Assembly: GCA_964578975.1 (NCBI GenBank)
Contig: CAZOFA010000008.1
Coordinates: forward strand, 1 to 41,742
Length of the DNA: 41,742 nucleotides
Direction of reading: 5' to 3'
Origin: CAYRUP01 sp964578975
Lineage (GTDB): Bacteria; Pseudomonadota; Gammaproteobacteria; DSM-16500
The notes under the pieces are model-generated. The model worked only from the letters and a program-made list of their open reading frames with translations. It was not told the origin of the DNA and did no database searches. Shown here in pieces: positions 1-7,458 of this stretch. A program made the translations under genes and the position numbers. Position 1 is the stretch's first letter. Each line of letters starts with the position of its first letter.

Positions 1-52
1 GCGAAGCAATCCAGAAAAGCGCTAATTATCAAAGCATTCTGGATTGCTTCGC
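1..52. repeat. Dispersed-type palindromic repeat (partial at window edge)
   Basis: The first 15 bases (GCGAAGCAATCCAGA) are an exact inverted copy of positions 38-52, separated by a 22-base AT-rich loop. The right arm continues into GCTGCGCTCGCAATGACGA. This wording (ATTGCTTCGCTGCGCTCGCAATGACG) resembles dispersed repeats found in many bacterial intergenic regions. The left side may continue beyond the window. Copy number cannot be judged from here. Confidence 0.6.
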
Positions 53-76
53 TGCGCTCGCAATGACGAAATTAAG

Positions 77-178
77 TTATTTTTTATCTTTCTTTTCTTT
101 TTTAGCCGCACGTTTTTCTTTTAACGATTTCATTGGTTTTTTCTTCGCTTCTTTCTTGCTTTCTTTGGATTTACTCAT
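77..178 (-). CDS. Small lysine-rich basic protein, 33 aa
   Basis: An ATG at 178 opens 33 codons ending in TAA at 77-79. The product begins MSKSKESKKEAKKKPMKSL and ends in KKEKKDKK. Nearly half of the residues are lysine, with a few Glu and Ser and no hydrophobic segment. A GGGAG ribosome-binding site lies about 9 bases upstream of the ATG, which supports real translation. No family is recognised. Such peptides could bind nucleic acid or ribosomes, but that is only inference from charge. The frame is short and A-rich, so a chance ORF is possible. Confidence 0.5.
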   Translation of the reverse strand: MSKSKESKKEAKKKPMKSLKEKRAAKKEKKDKK

Positions 179-407
179 ATTCTCTGGCTCCCTGTGGATG
201 GTTAATTTAATCATAAAATAATATCAATAACGCATAACAACTTACAATCATTTCTAAGACATGAAGCAGTCATCTGACTCTGTCGTCGTACACGTGGTTC
301 AGGATGACAAGTACGCCTTAATTTGCTCTAACACTACTCATATTTAGTTAATAACATCTTATTTTCGCCTGTTTTTTGACATACAAATGCCCATCTTTTT
401 CTTCAGG

Positions 408-413
408 TATAAT
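408..413 (+). promoter_or_regulatory. Possible -10 box (TATAAT) for the glycoside-hydrolase-like gene
   Basis: A perfect TATAAT sits 31 bases before the preferred start codon at 445. No good -35 lies 16-18 bases upstream; a TTGACA at 376-381 is 26 bases away, which is too far for a classical sigma-70 promoter. The call rests on the -10 match and position only. Confidence 0.3.
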
Positions 414-444
414 TTAGAAAAGGCACAAAATGAGGAAGATCTAT

Positions 445-1371
445 ATGAAGAACCGATGGTTGAAGTCTGTCATATTACCCATATTGGTGTTTTTTAGCCT
501 AGCAACATCTGTACATGCCTGGGATAAAGGTATTTATCTTACGCAGTATATGATAGAACAACCCGACAAACTTATTTATTTCATTCGTGAGGCCAAAGCC
601 GCGGGAATTAATACGTTTGTGATCGATCACGAATATTACAGCTCCCATTTTGCCCCTGCCATCGATAAAGTCAAAAAAGCCGGCATAAAATTTGTTGCAC
701 GCATCATCGTCTTTTCAAATGATATTTCTGCGAAAGAAGTAAGATCACAAGCCCGTTGGGAAAAGAAATTAAAGCTTGCAGTTGATGCAATCAAAGCCGG
801 CGCTGATTCAATCCAGCTGGATTATATTCGTTACAGCTCAAGAGAACCTGCGAACCCACAACACGCTCGCGATATCCATGAAATCATCAAATGGTTTAAA
901 ACAAGAATCAGCGCGATGAATGTTCCCATGGAAATTGATATTTTTGGTGAAGTGAGCTACTACCCTTCTTTGCACATTGGGCAAGATTTAAAATTATTTG
1001 CTGACAGTGTGGATGGCGTTAATCCGATGGTGTATCCATCGCATTTTTGGCCCTATCAAAAATATTCCGCTCAACCTTACAAAACTGTGAATGATTCTTT
1101 AAATGCGTTGGTCGATCATTTTGACGGTAATCCACCGTTTAAAGTCCATGCGTTTATAGAAGCGGTCAACTTCCATTACATTAATAAAACGTCACGCGCA
1201 GAAAAACAAAAATATTTATTAGAGCAGATTCGCGCAGTCGAAGATGCAGAAGGTGTGTCGGGCTGGTATGTGTGGAGCGCGAATAATGTGTATGATAATT
1301 TATTTCACGTGTTAAAAAATAATAAAATCAAAAGCGGAGATTCAGAAACTATCGCACGCAAAAAAAATTAG
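445..1371 (+). CDS. Secreted putative glycoside hydrolase (DUF4015-like TIM barrel)
   Basis: The 308-residue product starts with a signal peptide (Lys/Arg, then a hydrophobic run, then SVHAW), so it is predicted to be exported. The mature part reads like the DUF4015/putative glycosyl hydrolase family: GIYLTQYMIEQPDKL, then FIREAKAAGINTFVID near the first strand, AGIKFVARIIVF in the middle, and ADSIQLDYIRYSS carrying the typical LDY(I/V)R barrel motif. The late GVSGWYVWSANNVYDN matches the usual end of such barrels. An ATG at 430 is also open. I chose the ATG at 445 because GAGGAAG (432-438) sits six bases before it and the signal peptide then starts cleanly. The substrate is not predictable. 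The gene converges on the cyclase gene, whose end it overlaps by four bases. Confidence 0.7.
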   Translation: MKNRWLKSVILPILVFFSLATSVHAWDKGIYLTQYMIEQPDKLIYFIREAKAAGINTFVIDHEYYSSHFAPAIDKVKKAGIKFVARIIVFSNDISAKEVRSQARWEKKLKLAVDAIKAGADSIQLDYIRYSSREPANPQHARDIHEIIKWFKTRISAMNVPMEIDIFGEVSYYPSLHIGQDLKLFADSVDGVNPMVYPSHFWPYQKYSAQPYKTVNDSLNALVDHFDGNPPFKVHAFIEAVNFHYINKTSRAEKQKYLLEQIRAVEDAEGVSGWYVWSANNVYDNLFHVLKNNKIKSGDSETIARKKN

Positions 1372-2066
1372 CGTTTTTTCATCCCAACCAATCGAACAGG
1401 TGCTTCTGTTCCATCAACAATTTTCATCGGCAAAGCAAAGATAAAACAATCAGTCGGCGTTAATTGTTTTGCATTCGCAACATTTTCAATAATATATTTC
1501 CCTGCCCCTAAAATCAGTTGATGCACGGGAAAATCCGATCCAAATGCATCCGGTGACAATGTATCAATACCAATGCCCACGATATTGCGCTTTAATAACA
1601 ATTGCGCAGCTTCCACAGAAATATTAGGAAAAATTTTTTCATTACGATATTTTTCCGGTTGCGCCCAACGCTGATCCCAGCCGGTGTAAATAATGACAAA
1701 TGAATTTTGCGGAATTGCACCATATTTCTTTTCAAATGCTTGCACATCCTCTGCGGACACACTATAACGTTCATGCGCTTTATCGGAGACATCAATCACG
1801 CGACAAGTAGTAATTAACGATTGCAGCGGTATATCTGAAATTGAAGCTAACTTTTCATAGCAATGTGAAGGCGCATCCATATGCGTCCCAATACCGGCCG
1901 ACATTTCCAAGCGTTGCACGCGAAATTTAATTTGCTCGGGCTGTTCAGCATTTTCGATTAAGCGCGCATTATATTTAAAACCCACATCAATTCCCCAATG
2001 CGGTACATTGGAAGATAAAGCATGCGTTAAATCAACAAAAACAAAGTCATCCAAATTTATCGTCAT
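1368..2066 (-). CDS. Cyclase family protein (kynurenine-formamidase-like metal-dependent hydrolase)
   Basis: The 232-residue protein belongs to the cyclase/KynB-type hydrolase family. It begins FVDLTHALSSNVPHW, and residues 59-68 (GIGTHMDAPSH) are the family's divalent-metal motif HxDxPxH. Further typical stretches are SFVIIYTGWDQRW and VGIGIDTLSPD in the second half. Family members hydrolyse amide bonds such as N-formylkynurenine, but most are uncharacterised. No other tryptophan-catabolism gene is nearby, so the substrate is open. The start codon overlaps the end of the dsbB-like gene by four bases (ATGA), showing translational coupling in one operon with the DUF5993-like and DsbB-like genes. 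No signal peptide is seen; a cytoplasmic enzyme is expected. Confidence 0.8.
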   Translation of the reverse strand: MTINLDDFVFVDLTHALSSNVPHWGIDVGFKYNARLIENAEQPEQIKFRVQRLEMSAGIGTHMDAPSHCYEKLASISDIPLQSLITTCRVIDVSDKAHERYSVSAEDVQAFEKKYGAIPQNSFVIIYTGWDQRWAQPEKYRNEKIFPNISVEAAQLLLKRNIVGIGIDTLSPDAFGSDFPVHQLILGAGKYIIENVANAKQLTPTDCFIFALPMKIVDGTEAPVRLVGMKKR

Positions 2067-2635
2067 ATTTTTTTCGTCAAATGATAGTGAGTGGGATTTT
2101 CGGGACAGGTTTTAAATCCGCATTCCAAATACACGGACGCGACATTTAAACCAATCAAAACAACCGTCAAGCCAAATAATATATTGACGATTGATAAAAA
2201 ACTTCCATTCAAATACTTCGGAATTTCATATTGTCGATCGATGCCCATCATTAATGTGGTGGATGCCAGCACGAGCATGGCAATGATAAATGACCAAGTA
2301 TAAAGATGTAATCCGAACACTGGATCACCATAGGATCCAGTCCCTGGTATCACGTGCAATGCAATTTGTCGTAACGCCACCAGACTGGTAAAAAGCGCAC
2401 TTAAAATCACGACGGCATAATGGCTAGGGCGAAATCCAAAACGTAAATTTAACAAAAATCCTAATGCGATACCGAAAAATCCGAGGCGTTGATACAAGCA
2501 TAATGGACAGGGTAATTCGTGATAAGCAATTTGCACCGCCAGTGATAAAAATAAAATAACCACAATTCCGGTTAATTCAAAAATATTGCAGAGCTTATCA
2601 ATTTTATTCGTGACTTCATTGGTAAACTTCATCAT
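2063..2635 (-). CDS. dsbB: DsbB-family disulfide bond formation membrane protein
   Basis: The 190-residue protein has about five hydrophobic segments. The DsbB hallmark lies after the first one: CPLCLYQR with redox cysteines at 43 and 46. DsbB reoxidises periplasmic DsbA and passes electrons to quinone in the inner membrane. Unlike E. coli DsbB, the long periplasmic loop (around 90-112, HVIPGTGSYGDPVFGLHLY) contains no cysteine. The second pair (C172 and C177, ECGFKTCPENP) lies after the last membrane segment. As I recall, this arrangement is characteristic of the DsbB subfamily found beside DUF5993 genes, which matches the upstream neighbour. AGGAG lies three bases before the first ATG and six before a second ATG at 2632, so 2632 may be the real start. 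It sits in an operon with the cyclase. Confidence 0.85.
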   Translation of the reverse strand: MMKFTNEVTNKIDKLCNIFELTGIVVILFLSLAVQIAYHELPCPLCLYQRLGFFGIALGFLLNLRFGFRPSHYAVVILSALFTSLVALRQIALHVIPGTGSYGDPVFGLHLYTWSFIIAMLVLASTTLMMGIDRQYEIPKYLNGSFLSIVNILFGLTVVLIGLNVASVYLECGFKTCPENPTHYHLTKKI

Positions 2636-2648
2636 CTTCTCCTGAGCT

Positions 2649-2804
2649 TTAAAGTGCGATCGACAGATGGGTGGTGATATCGGTATACAAGTAAATAGAA
2701 GCTAAGAATAATAAGATCCCTAAACAAGTTAATACGCTGCGTCGCCATCCGGTCCATGCTAAAATCACCGCTACAAACATCAACAGAAAAAGAATTGTCA
2801 TCAT
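2649..2804 (-). CDS. DUF5993-like small membrane protein, 51 aa
   Basis: A 51-codon frame starts with two ATG codons and encodes MMTILFLLMFVAVILAWTGW, then RRSVLTCLGILLFLASIYL and a short polar end. Two hydrophobic helices flank the Trp-Arg-Arg turn, so it is a two-pass inner-membrane peptide. Size, the WxGxRR turn and position directly before a dsbB-like gene (13-base gap holding that gene's AGGAG site) match the family I know as DUF5993, which is repeatedly found with DsbB. Its function is not established; a helper for DsbB or quinone interaction is a plausible inference. It would be the first gene of the three-gene operon. Confidence 0.75.
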   Translation of the reverse strand: MMTILFLLMFVAVILAWTGWRRSVLTCLGILLFLASIYLYTDITTHLSIAL

Positions 2805-2869
2805 AATGATTTCACTTCTTCAAGATAAGATTCGCTCAGTTTACAGCATGATGCAAGGCCTGTCATCAA

Positions 2870-4468
2870 TTAGGCGCGCATTGTATTTGAACGCAGCTCT
2901 TCAATATCTAATTCCGCAATCATATTCCAAAAAACTTCATCATGAATTTCGCCGGTTTTTCTTAATTTCATTAAAATTTTCCGCTCAGTATCAATCGCGA
3001 TATGCACCAACTTTTTATAGGCCATAAAATCATCTTGCAGCATTGAATAAGGCGATGGAGTAATTTGGGTTTGGATCACGCGACGTTTTCGTTCTAACTG
3101 ATTAATGAATTCGTGATAGACCTCTCTGGGAATATTTTCATTTTCTCTGATATGCATGAGCGTTTTGTTAATTTCGGTGAGAGCGGTCATTTGCGCTTTC
3201 GCTTTTTGCTGCATTTTTTCGTTGAGCTCATCGGCGTTTGATATTCCCATTAAACGAATTAAAAATGGAATAGTAAATGCCGGAATAATTAATGTGACAA
3301 TCACTGCGAAATAAACGATAAAAATAATTAAATCGAGATGTTGTGGCAATCCATTGATATTAAATTGCCGTGGAATCGCAAGCGCCGCCGCCAACGACAC
3401 AATACCTCTCATTCCCACCCAACCGAGCGCGAACAGAAATCTTGCTTTCGGCATGGGATCTTTGCGGTTAATGGCAGGAATGATAACGCGCGGCAAATAA
3501 GCTGACGGATAAATCCAAATCAGACGCGTTAAAATAATCCCTAAACTAATGATGACGCCAAAATAAATTAAATCACTTAATGGATAAATTTTCAGATTTT
3601 GCATGATAGACGGCAAACCAAATCCAATTAAAGTAAAAATAAATCCATTCACCACAAATAATAATGTATCCCAACTTGCTTTGGTGTTGACACGTGTTCG
3701 CGAGCCTGAAATTTCCGGAAAATGAATGCCAAGATACATTCCCGCCACCACCGTTGAAATGACACCCGAACAATGCAATCGTTCGGCAATTAAATAAGAT
3801 GAAAATGCAGTGATAAAAGTAAACGTAGTTTCTGCATGCGTATTTTGAATTCGTTTAACGATAAACACCGATGCCATTGCGATACTTAACCCGATGGCCA
3901 CGGCACCTGTTGACATTAAAACAAAATGTCCGATGGCTGTCGAAAACGAAAATGAACCGTATAAAATCGCCGCTAAACTAAATCGATAAAGTATCAAAGC
4001 CGTCGCATCATTAATGAGACTCTCACCTTCGAGCAAAACGATAAAGCGACGTGGGACATTAAATTTTTTGATAATGGACGTTGCAGCAGATGCATCGGTT
4101 GGCGATAAAATGGCGCCCAGTAAAAATGCTTCTGGCCAACTCAGCATGGGTAAAATTATTTTTGCGATGACGGCAACGGTGCACGTGGTAAAAATCACTA
4201 AACCAAACGCTAATTGCATAATGGGTCTTAAATTAAATTTAAAATCGCGCCAGGACGTGAAGTATGCAGCAGAGAATAAAATTGGTGGTAAAAATACTTC
4301 AAAAATAATCGTTGGGTTAATGGTAACCGTGGTGATTCCGGTGAGAAAGCTAATAATGCAACTCCCAGCAAACAGGAAAATTTCCAGCGGGATACGAAAA
4401 CGAGTGGCGAGAGGCACGGACAAAACAGCAAATAATAACACCGCAACCGATGCTTCGATAAAATTCAT
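2870..4468 (-). CDS. CPA1-family Na+/H+ antiporter (NhaP/NHE type)
   Basis: The 532-residue protein has a membrane domain of about a dozen hydrophobic segments (residues 1-400) and a charged cytoplasmic tail. Conserved CPA1 motifs are SPTDASA at 122-128 and LLEGESLINDATALIL around 145-160, with the ion-binding Asn153-Asp154 pair. VGMRGIVSLAAALAIP later in the domain is also typical. It should exchange Na+ (or K+) for H+ across the inner membrane, for pH and salt homeostasis. The frame is open upstream to 4594. I chose the ATG at 4468 because AGAGGG sits about eight bases before it, the protein then begins directly with MNFIEASVAVLLF, and the upstream extension is polar and unlike the family. 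The gene stands alone on the reverse strand, divergent from the aminotransferase. Confidence 0.87.
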   Translation of the reverse strand: MNFIEASVAVLLFAVLSVPLATRFRIPLEIFLFAGSCIISFLTGITTVTINPTIIFEVFLPPILFSAAYFTSWRDFKFNLRPIMQLAFGLVIFTTCTVAVIAKIILPMLSWPEAFLLGAILSPTDASAATSIIKKFNVPRRFIVLLEGESLINDATALILYRFSLAAILYGSFSFSTAIGHFVLMSTGAVAIGLSIAMASVFIVKRIQNTHAETTFTFITAFSSYLIAERLHCSGVISTVVAGMYLGIHFPEISGSRTRVNTKASWDTLLFVVNGFIFTLIGFGLPSIMQNLKIYPLSDLIYFGVIISLGIILTRLIWIYPSAYLPRVIIPAINRKDPMPKARFLFALGWVGMRGIVSLAAALAIPRQFNINGLPQHLDLIIFIVYFAVIVTLIIPAFTIPFLIRLMGISNADELNEKMQQKAKAQMTALTEINKTLMHIRENENIPREVYHEFINQLERKRRVIQTQITPSPYSMLQDDFMAYKKLVHIAIDTERKILMKLRKTGEIHDEVFWNMIAELDIEELRSNTMRA

Positions 4469-4620
4469 GTGTTGTCCCTCTCTATTCCTTGAGATATCAG
4501 TTGATTTTACATAAATATTTGAGCTAACGGTAATGCTGAATTTCATTTCACGGGTCGATATTTCTTTACCAGTAAAAAGTGATAGAATAAGCACAAATCA
4601 ACTCAAATACTGAGCAAAAT

Positions 4621-5574
4621 ATGACAATAAAATCATTAGATGAAAAACAAGTTTTTGAAAAAGTCATGTCGCAAGAAAACCCTTATTTTGAAGACTATTA
4701 TGCCTTTTACTCCTCATGGTTTGGCGGCATTGTCAAAAACCCCCGCATGATGTTTTTACCCATTGATGACCACATGGTGCATCGTGGGGATGGCGTATTT
4801 GAGGCAATGAAGGCAGTCAATCGATCGGTGTATCTGATGGATGAGCATTTACAACGGTTATTTTCCTCAGCCGAAAAAATCGCACTTAAGCCATCGGTTG
4901 GATTGAATGACATCAAAAATACCATCCTTGAAACATTGCGTTTTGCGAATCGCGATGATGCGATTATTCGTATTTATATTTCACGTGGGCCTGGGAATTT
5001 TTCTGTTAATCCTTATGATTCCATTCAATCACAACTTTATGTCGTGATTGCTCGACTGAAATCACCTGCACCGAAAAAATATCAACAAGGTGTGACCATC
5101 GGCAAAAGCAATGTTCCCATTAAATCGTCCTGGATGGCGCAAGTGAAATCCTGTAATTATCTTCCGAATGTTTTAATGAAAAAAGAAGCCATTGATCGTC
5201 AACTGGATTTTGTCATTGCAACAGATGTTGAAGGTTATATTACCGAATGTGCCACCGAAAATATTATGATTGTCGACAAAAATGGTATTATCACTCACCC
5301 TTCATTAGATTATATTTTAAAAGGCACCACGATGGTTCGCGCCTGTGAATTGGCGCGTGAAAATGGTATGAAAACCGAAGCACGCTCCATCTCGATGGAT
5401 GATTTACTGGGCGCACGTGAAGTGATTATTACCGGGACAAGTTTAAATGTACTTCCCGTCGTCAAGTTTGAAGATCACTTGATTGGTAATGGGAAACCCG
5501 GCGATGTTGCAAAAAAATTAAATCAGTTTATCCTACGCGATATTGAAAGCGGTAATCGTTCAACTCCTTTTTAA
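4621..5574 (+). CDS. Class IV PLP-dependent aminotransferase (BCAT / D-amino acid transaminase / ADC lyase fold)
   Basis: The 317-residue protein shows the fold-type IV signature. HRGDGVFEAMKAVN at 54-67 is the conserved entry motif, VKSCNYLPNVLMKKEA at 175-190 carries the PLP-binding lysine (K176), and the segment around 209-216 (ECATENIM) supplies the glutamate that contacts the pyridine nitrogen. GTTMVRACELA and EVIITGTSLNVLPV complete the usual phosphate-cup region. The VKS(C/L)NYLPN version of the lysine motif is nearer to D-amino-acid transaminase and aminodeoxychorismate lyase relatives than to IlvE. Substrate specificity cannot be fixed. About 50 residues precede the core, slightly more than usual. 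The next gene starts 13 bases downstream, suggesting co-transcription. Confidence 0.8.
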   Translation: MTIKSLDEKQVFEKVMSQENPYFEDYYAFYSSWFGGIVKNPRMMFLPIDDHMVHRGDGVFEAMKAVNRSVYLMDEHLQRLFSSAEKIALKPSVGLNDIKNTILETLRFANRDDAIIRIYISRGPGNFSVNPYDSIQSQLYVVIARLKSPAPKKYQQGVTIGKSNVPIKSSWMAQVKSCNYLPNVLMKKEAIDRQLDFVIATDVEGYITECATENIMIVDKNGIITHPSLDYILKGTTMVRACELARENGMKTEARSISMDDLLGAREVIITGTSLNVLPVVKFEDHLIGNGKPGDVAKKLNQFILRDIESGNRSTPF

Positions 5575-5587
5575 GAAGTAAAATATT

Positions 5588-7198
5588 ATGCCTCGTGGAA
5601 AAATCCTTGTGACTGGTCGTTTCATGCCGGATGGATATGGCGATGAAGCACATCTTGAAAATATGCTGCGTGCACTTAAACTCTTCCTTGAACCACAAGA
5701 TATCAAACCCATCATGTTGCTCAGCTGTTTTGCCGACAAAAAACCAAAAATGATTGAGCTGATGAAAAAACATCATTTACTGACGCCAGACACACTCGCA
5801 ACAGATGATTGTTTTACGATTCACAAAAAAAATCCTGACATTTTTTTGATGACAGATATACGCCAAAATGAAGAATTAAAAAATGATGAAAGTCCCAAAT
5901 ATAGCGAAGAAGAACATGATAAATTACGCGCTGATCCTGATTTTAGAAAAAAATTAGCAGATGTTAAATTGGTATTAAATGTTTCTAACTTTGGTATGTT
6001 AGAAACATTGCACGATGAACATTACGGCTATCAAGATATTTTTGTCACTAAACCACGTATCGTCCATTTTCCCGAACATGGCGCCAAAGTCGATGAGAAA
6101 AAATATGCTGCTTATTTTGATGCGCAATATCCGATGGGTTTTAAGCATGGAATGTTTCTTGAAGCGCCAGAGAAACGAAGCAAAGCAGACATTTTGGCAT
6201 CCATCCAAGATAAACAATTATTATCTTTATTGTTAAATCAACATGGGCAAGATGAACATGAAGCCATAAAACATTTTATTGAACATGATGATTTATTTCC
6301 TGGCTATTGGAAATCGCCCGAAGCTTTTTATACTTTTTTGCTGAGCGTTGTTAAATCCAGCTATATTCAAAATTCAAATAAAGAAAGACTGACCGTGTTT
6401 AGCAACGTGTATTATCAACCCGCAGAAAATCAAAAGAAGTCTATCGATTTTGATAATTTAGATTATCTGCAATGTCTTTACGAAGCCGGTATTGATAAAC
6501 TTGAACTTTGTACGCGAGAAAAAATTGAGCTCGTTGATATACGTGATAGATTGATATCATCCAATCACATCCCAAAAACCGCGGTGCCAGCGCATAAAAA
6601 ATTTAAAACCATGCGCGTTATTAACCTCTGGGCACCCGAGGAAGATTTAGATCGCATGTATGAATACGCAGACATAGCAGGATGTTCCGGCGATAAAACA
6701 CTGGAGAAAGCCGTTGCGCGCTTATGCTTGCCGTTGTATGAAATGCGCAGTTACAAAGTAAAAGAATTTCGCAAAGAAATTGAGGAAGAATTTAAAGAGA
6801 CTGCACTGGAAAAAATTCTGGTGCACGAAACCAAAAAAGTATTTGATTATGCACCAGCAAAATCTGAAGCGGATTGCATTTGGCATAAATATAAAAATAG
6901 CCCGCCGATAATTCAATTACTCAACTTGCCACAGATGATTGAAATTTCCGATGGAATGGCTCAACACATAACGCCTGAAAACATGATAAAAACAAAAGAA
7001 ATTTTGCGCGACTTTGTAAAAAACAAAAATTTATATAACCTTCTTCCGCCTATTTTTCAGAAAGAAATACAAGCAGCGATGACAACTTCTAAACGGCTGG
7101 TTTCAGAACTTTCATTTCTTAACGCTCAAGTCCCTGAACCAGTTAATCCCCGCCCAAGCAAAAGACTTAATTTATCGCCAGGTGCAGGAATTGTTTAA
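5588..7198 (+). CDS. Uncharacterised 536-aa protein, possibly GT-B glycosyltransferase-like
   Basis: I do not recognise this protein with confidence. It opens with KILVTGRFMPDGYGDEAHLE, which looks like the first strand-loop of a Rossmann or GT-B domain. A middle block has LTVFSNVYYQP and a later block has MRVINLWAPEEDLDRMYEYA, then AGCSGDKTLEKAVARLCLP. A small-residue loop followed by an E(K)A helix and a PLYE strand is reminiscent of the sugar-nucleotide site in the C-terminal half of GT-B enzymes. No signal peptide or membrane segment is visible; the interior is charged and Lys/Glu rich. The tail is disordered and proline-rich (PEPVNPRPSKRLNL). It starts 13 bases after the aminotransferase and is probably co-transcribed. 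Its stop overlaps that of the convergent lipoprotein gene. An effector role is possible but unproven. Confidence 0.5.
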   Translation: MPRGKILVTGRFMPDGYGDEAHLENMLRALKLFLEPQDIKPIMLLSCFADKKPKMIELMKKHHLLTPDTLATDDCFTIHKKNPDIFLMTDIRQNEELKNDESPKYSEEEHDKLRADPDFRKKLADVKLVLNVSNFGMLETLHDEHYGYQDIFVTKPRIVHFPEHGAKVDEKKYAAYFDAQYPMGFKHGMFLEAPEKRSKADILASIQDKQLLSLLLNQHGQDEHEAIKHFIEHDDLFPGYWKSPEAFYTFLLSVVKSSYIQNSNKERLTVFSNVYYQPAENQKKSIDFDNLDYLQCLYEAGIDKLELCTREKIELVDIRDRLISSNHIPKTAVPAHKKFKTMRVINLWAPEEDLDRMYEYADIAGCSGDKTLEKAVARLCLPLYEMRSYKVKEFRKEIEEEFKETALEKILVHETKKVFDYAPAKSEADCIWHKYKNSPPIIQLLNLPQMIEISDGMAQHITPENMIKTKEILRDFVKNKNLYNLLPPIFQKEIQAAMTTSKRLVSELSFLNAQVPEPVNPRPSKRLNLSPGAGIV

Positions 7199-7374
7199 TG
7201 ACACGCGACATCACCACATCCTGAATTACATGTCCCACATCCTGAATTACAACTCACTTGTTTAGCGCAAGCGGTACACGTGGTGGTCGTCATACAACGA
7301 TTGTAACCGTTTGAAGCGCATCCAGCCAATAATCCTAAAACAATCATAATAGTTAAACAGCGTTTTATTTTCAT
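7195..7374 (-). CDS. Small cysteine-rich lipoprotein, 59 aa
   Basis: The frame encodes 59 residues beginning MKIKRCLTIMIVLGLLAGCA, a signal peptide with the lipobox LAGC at 16-19, so Cys19 should be lipidated. The mature part of about 40 residues holds eight further cysteines in CxxC-like spacing (TTCTACAK, then two copies of CNSGCG) and ends DVACH. It could bind metal or form a disulfide-rich knot at the cell surface. AGGAG lies eight bases before the ATG. The 3' end contains a 21-base tandem duplication and overlaps the end of the convergent gene by four bases. No family name can be given. Confidence 0.7.
   Translation of the reverse strand: MKIKRCLTIMIVLGLLAGCASNGYNRCMTTTTCTACAKQVSCNSGCGTCNSGCGDVACH
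7214..7251. repeat. 21-bp-period tandem duplication inside the Cys-rich lipoprotein gene
   Basis: The 17-base word CCACATCCTGAATTACA occurs at 7214-7230 and again at 7235-7251, a 21-base period. On the coding strand this duplicates the seven-residue unit CNSGCG(T/D), so it adds cysteines without changing frame. Near identity at the DNA level suggests a recent slippage event. Confidence 0.7.
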
Positions 7375-7391
7375 AACACAAACTCCTCGGG

Positions 7392-7420
7392 TTGTATTAC
7401 TTTCTTTATTTTAACATAAT
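7392..7420 (+). promoter_or_regulatory. Sigma-70-like promoter before the mitochondrial-carrier-like gene
   Basis: TTGTAT at 7392-7397 and CATAAT at 7415-7420 are separated by 17 bases. The expected start of transcription is near 7427, about 32 bases before the ATG at 7459, which has AAGGAA eight bases ahead of it. Confidence 0.5.
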
Positions 7421-7458
7421 CTGCACACGGTAATTCATTACGATAAGGAAATTCATGC

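Noticed and set aside
281..310. GTCGTCGTACACGTGGTTCAGGATGACA as a separate repeat element
   Set aside because: It shares short words with the other GC-rich repeats but has no clear inverted arms or second long copy in the window; it is mentioned only in the repeat-family finding.
376..413. TTGACA at 376-381 together with TATAAT at 408-413 as a full promoter
   Set aside because: The spacer is 26 bases, far from the 16-18 needed; only the -10 was kept, at low confidence.
4014..4514. A 166-codon open frame opposite the Na+/H+ antiporter gene
   Set aside because: It is antisense to a well-supported gene, has no family features, and arises from the codon pattern of the membrane protein on the other strand.
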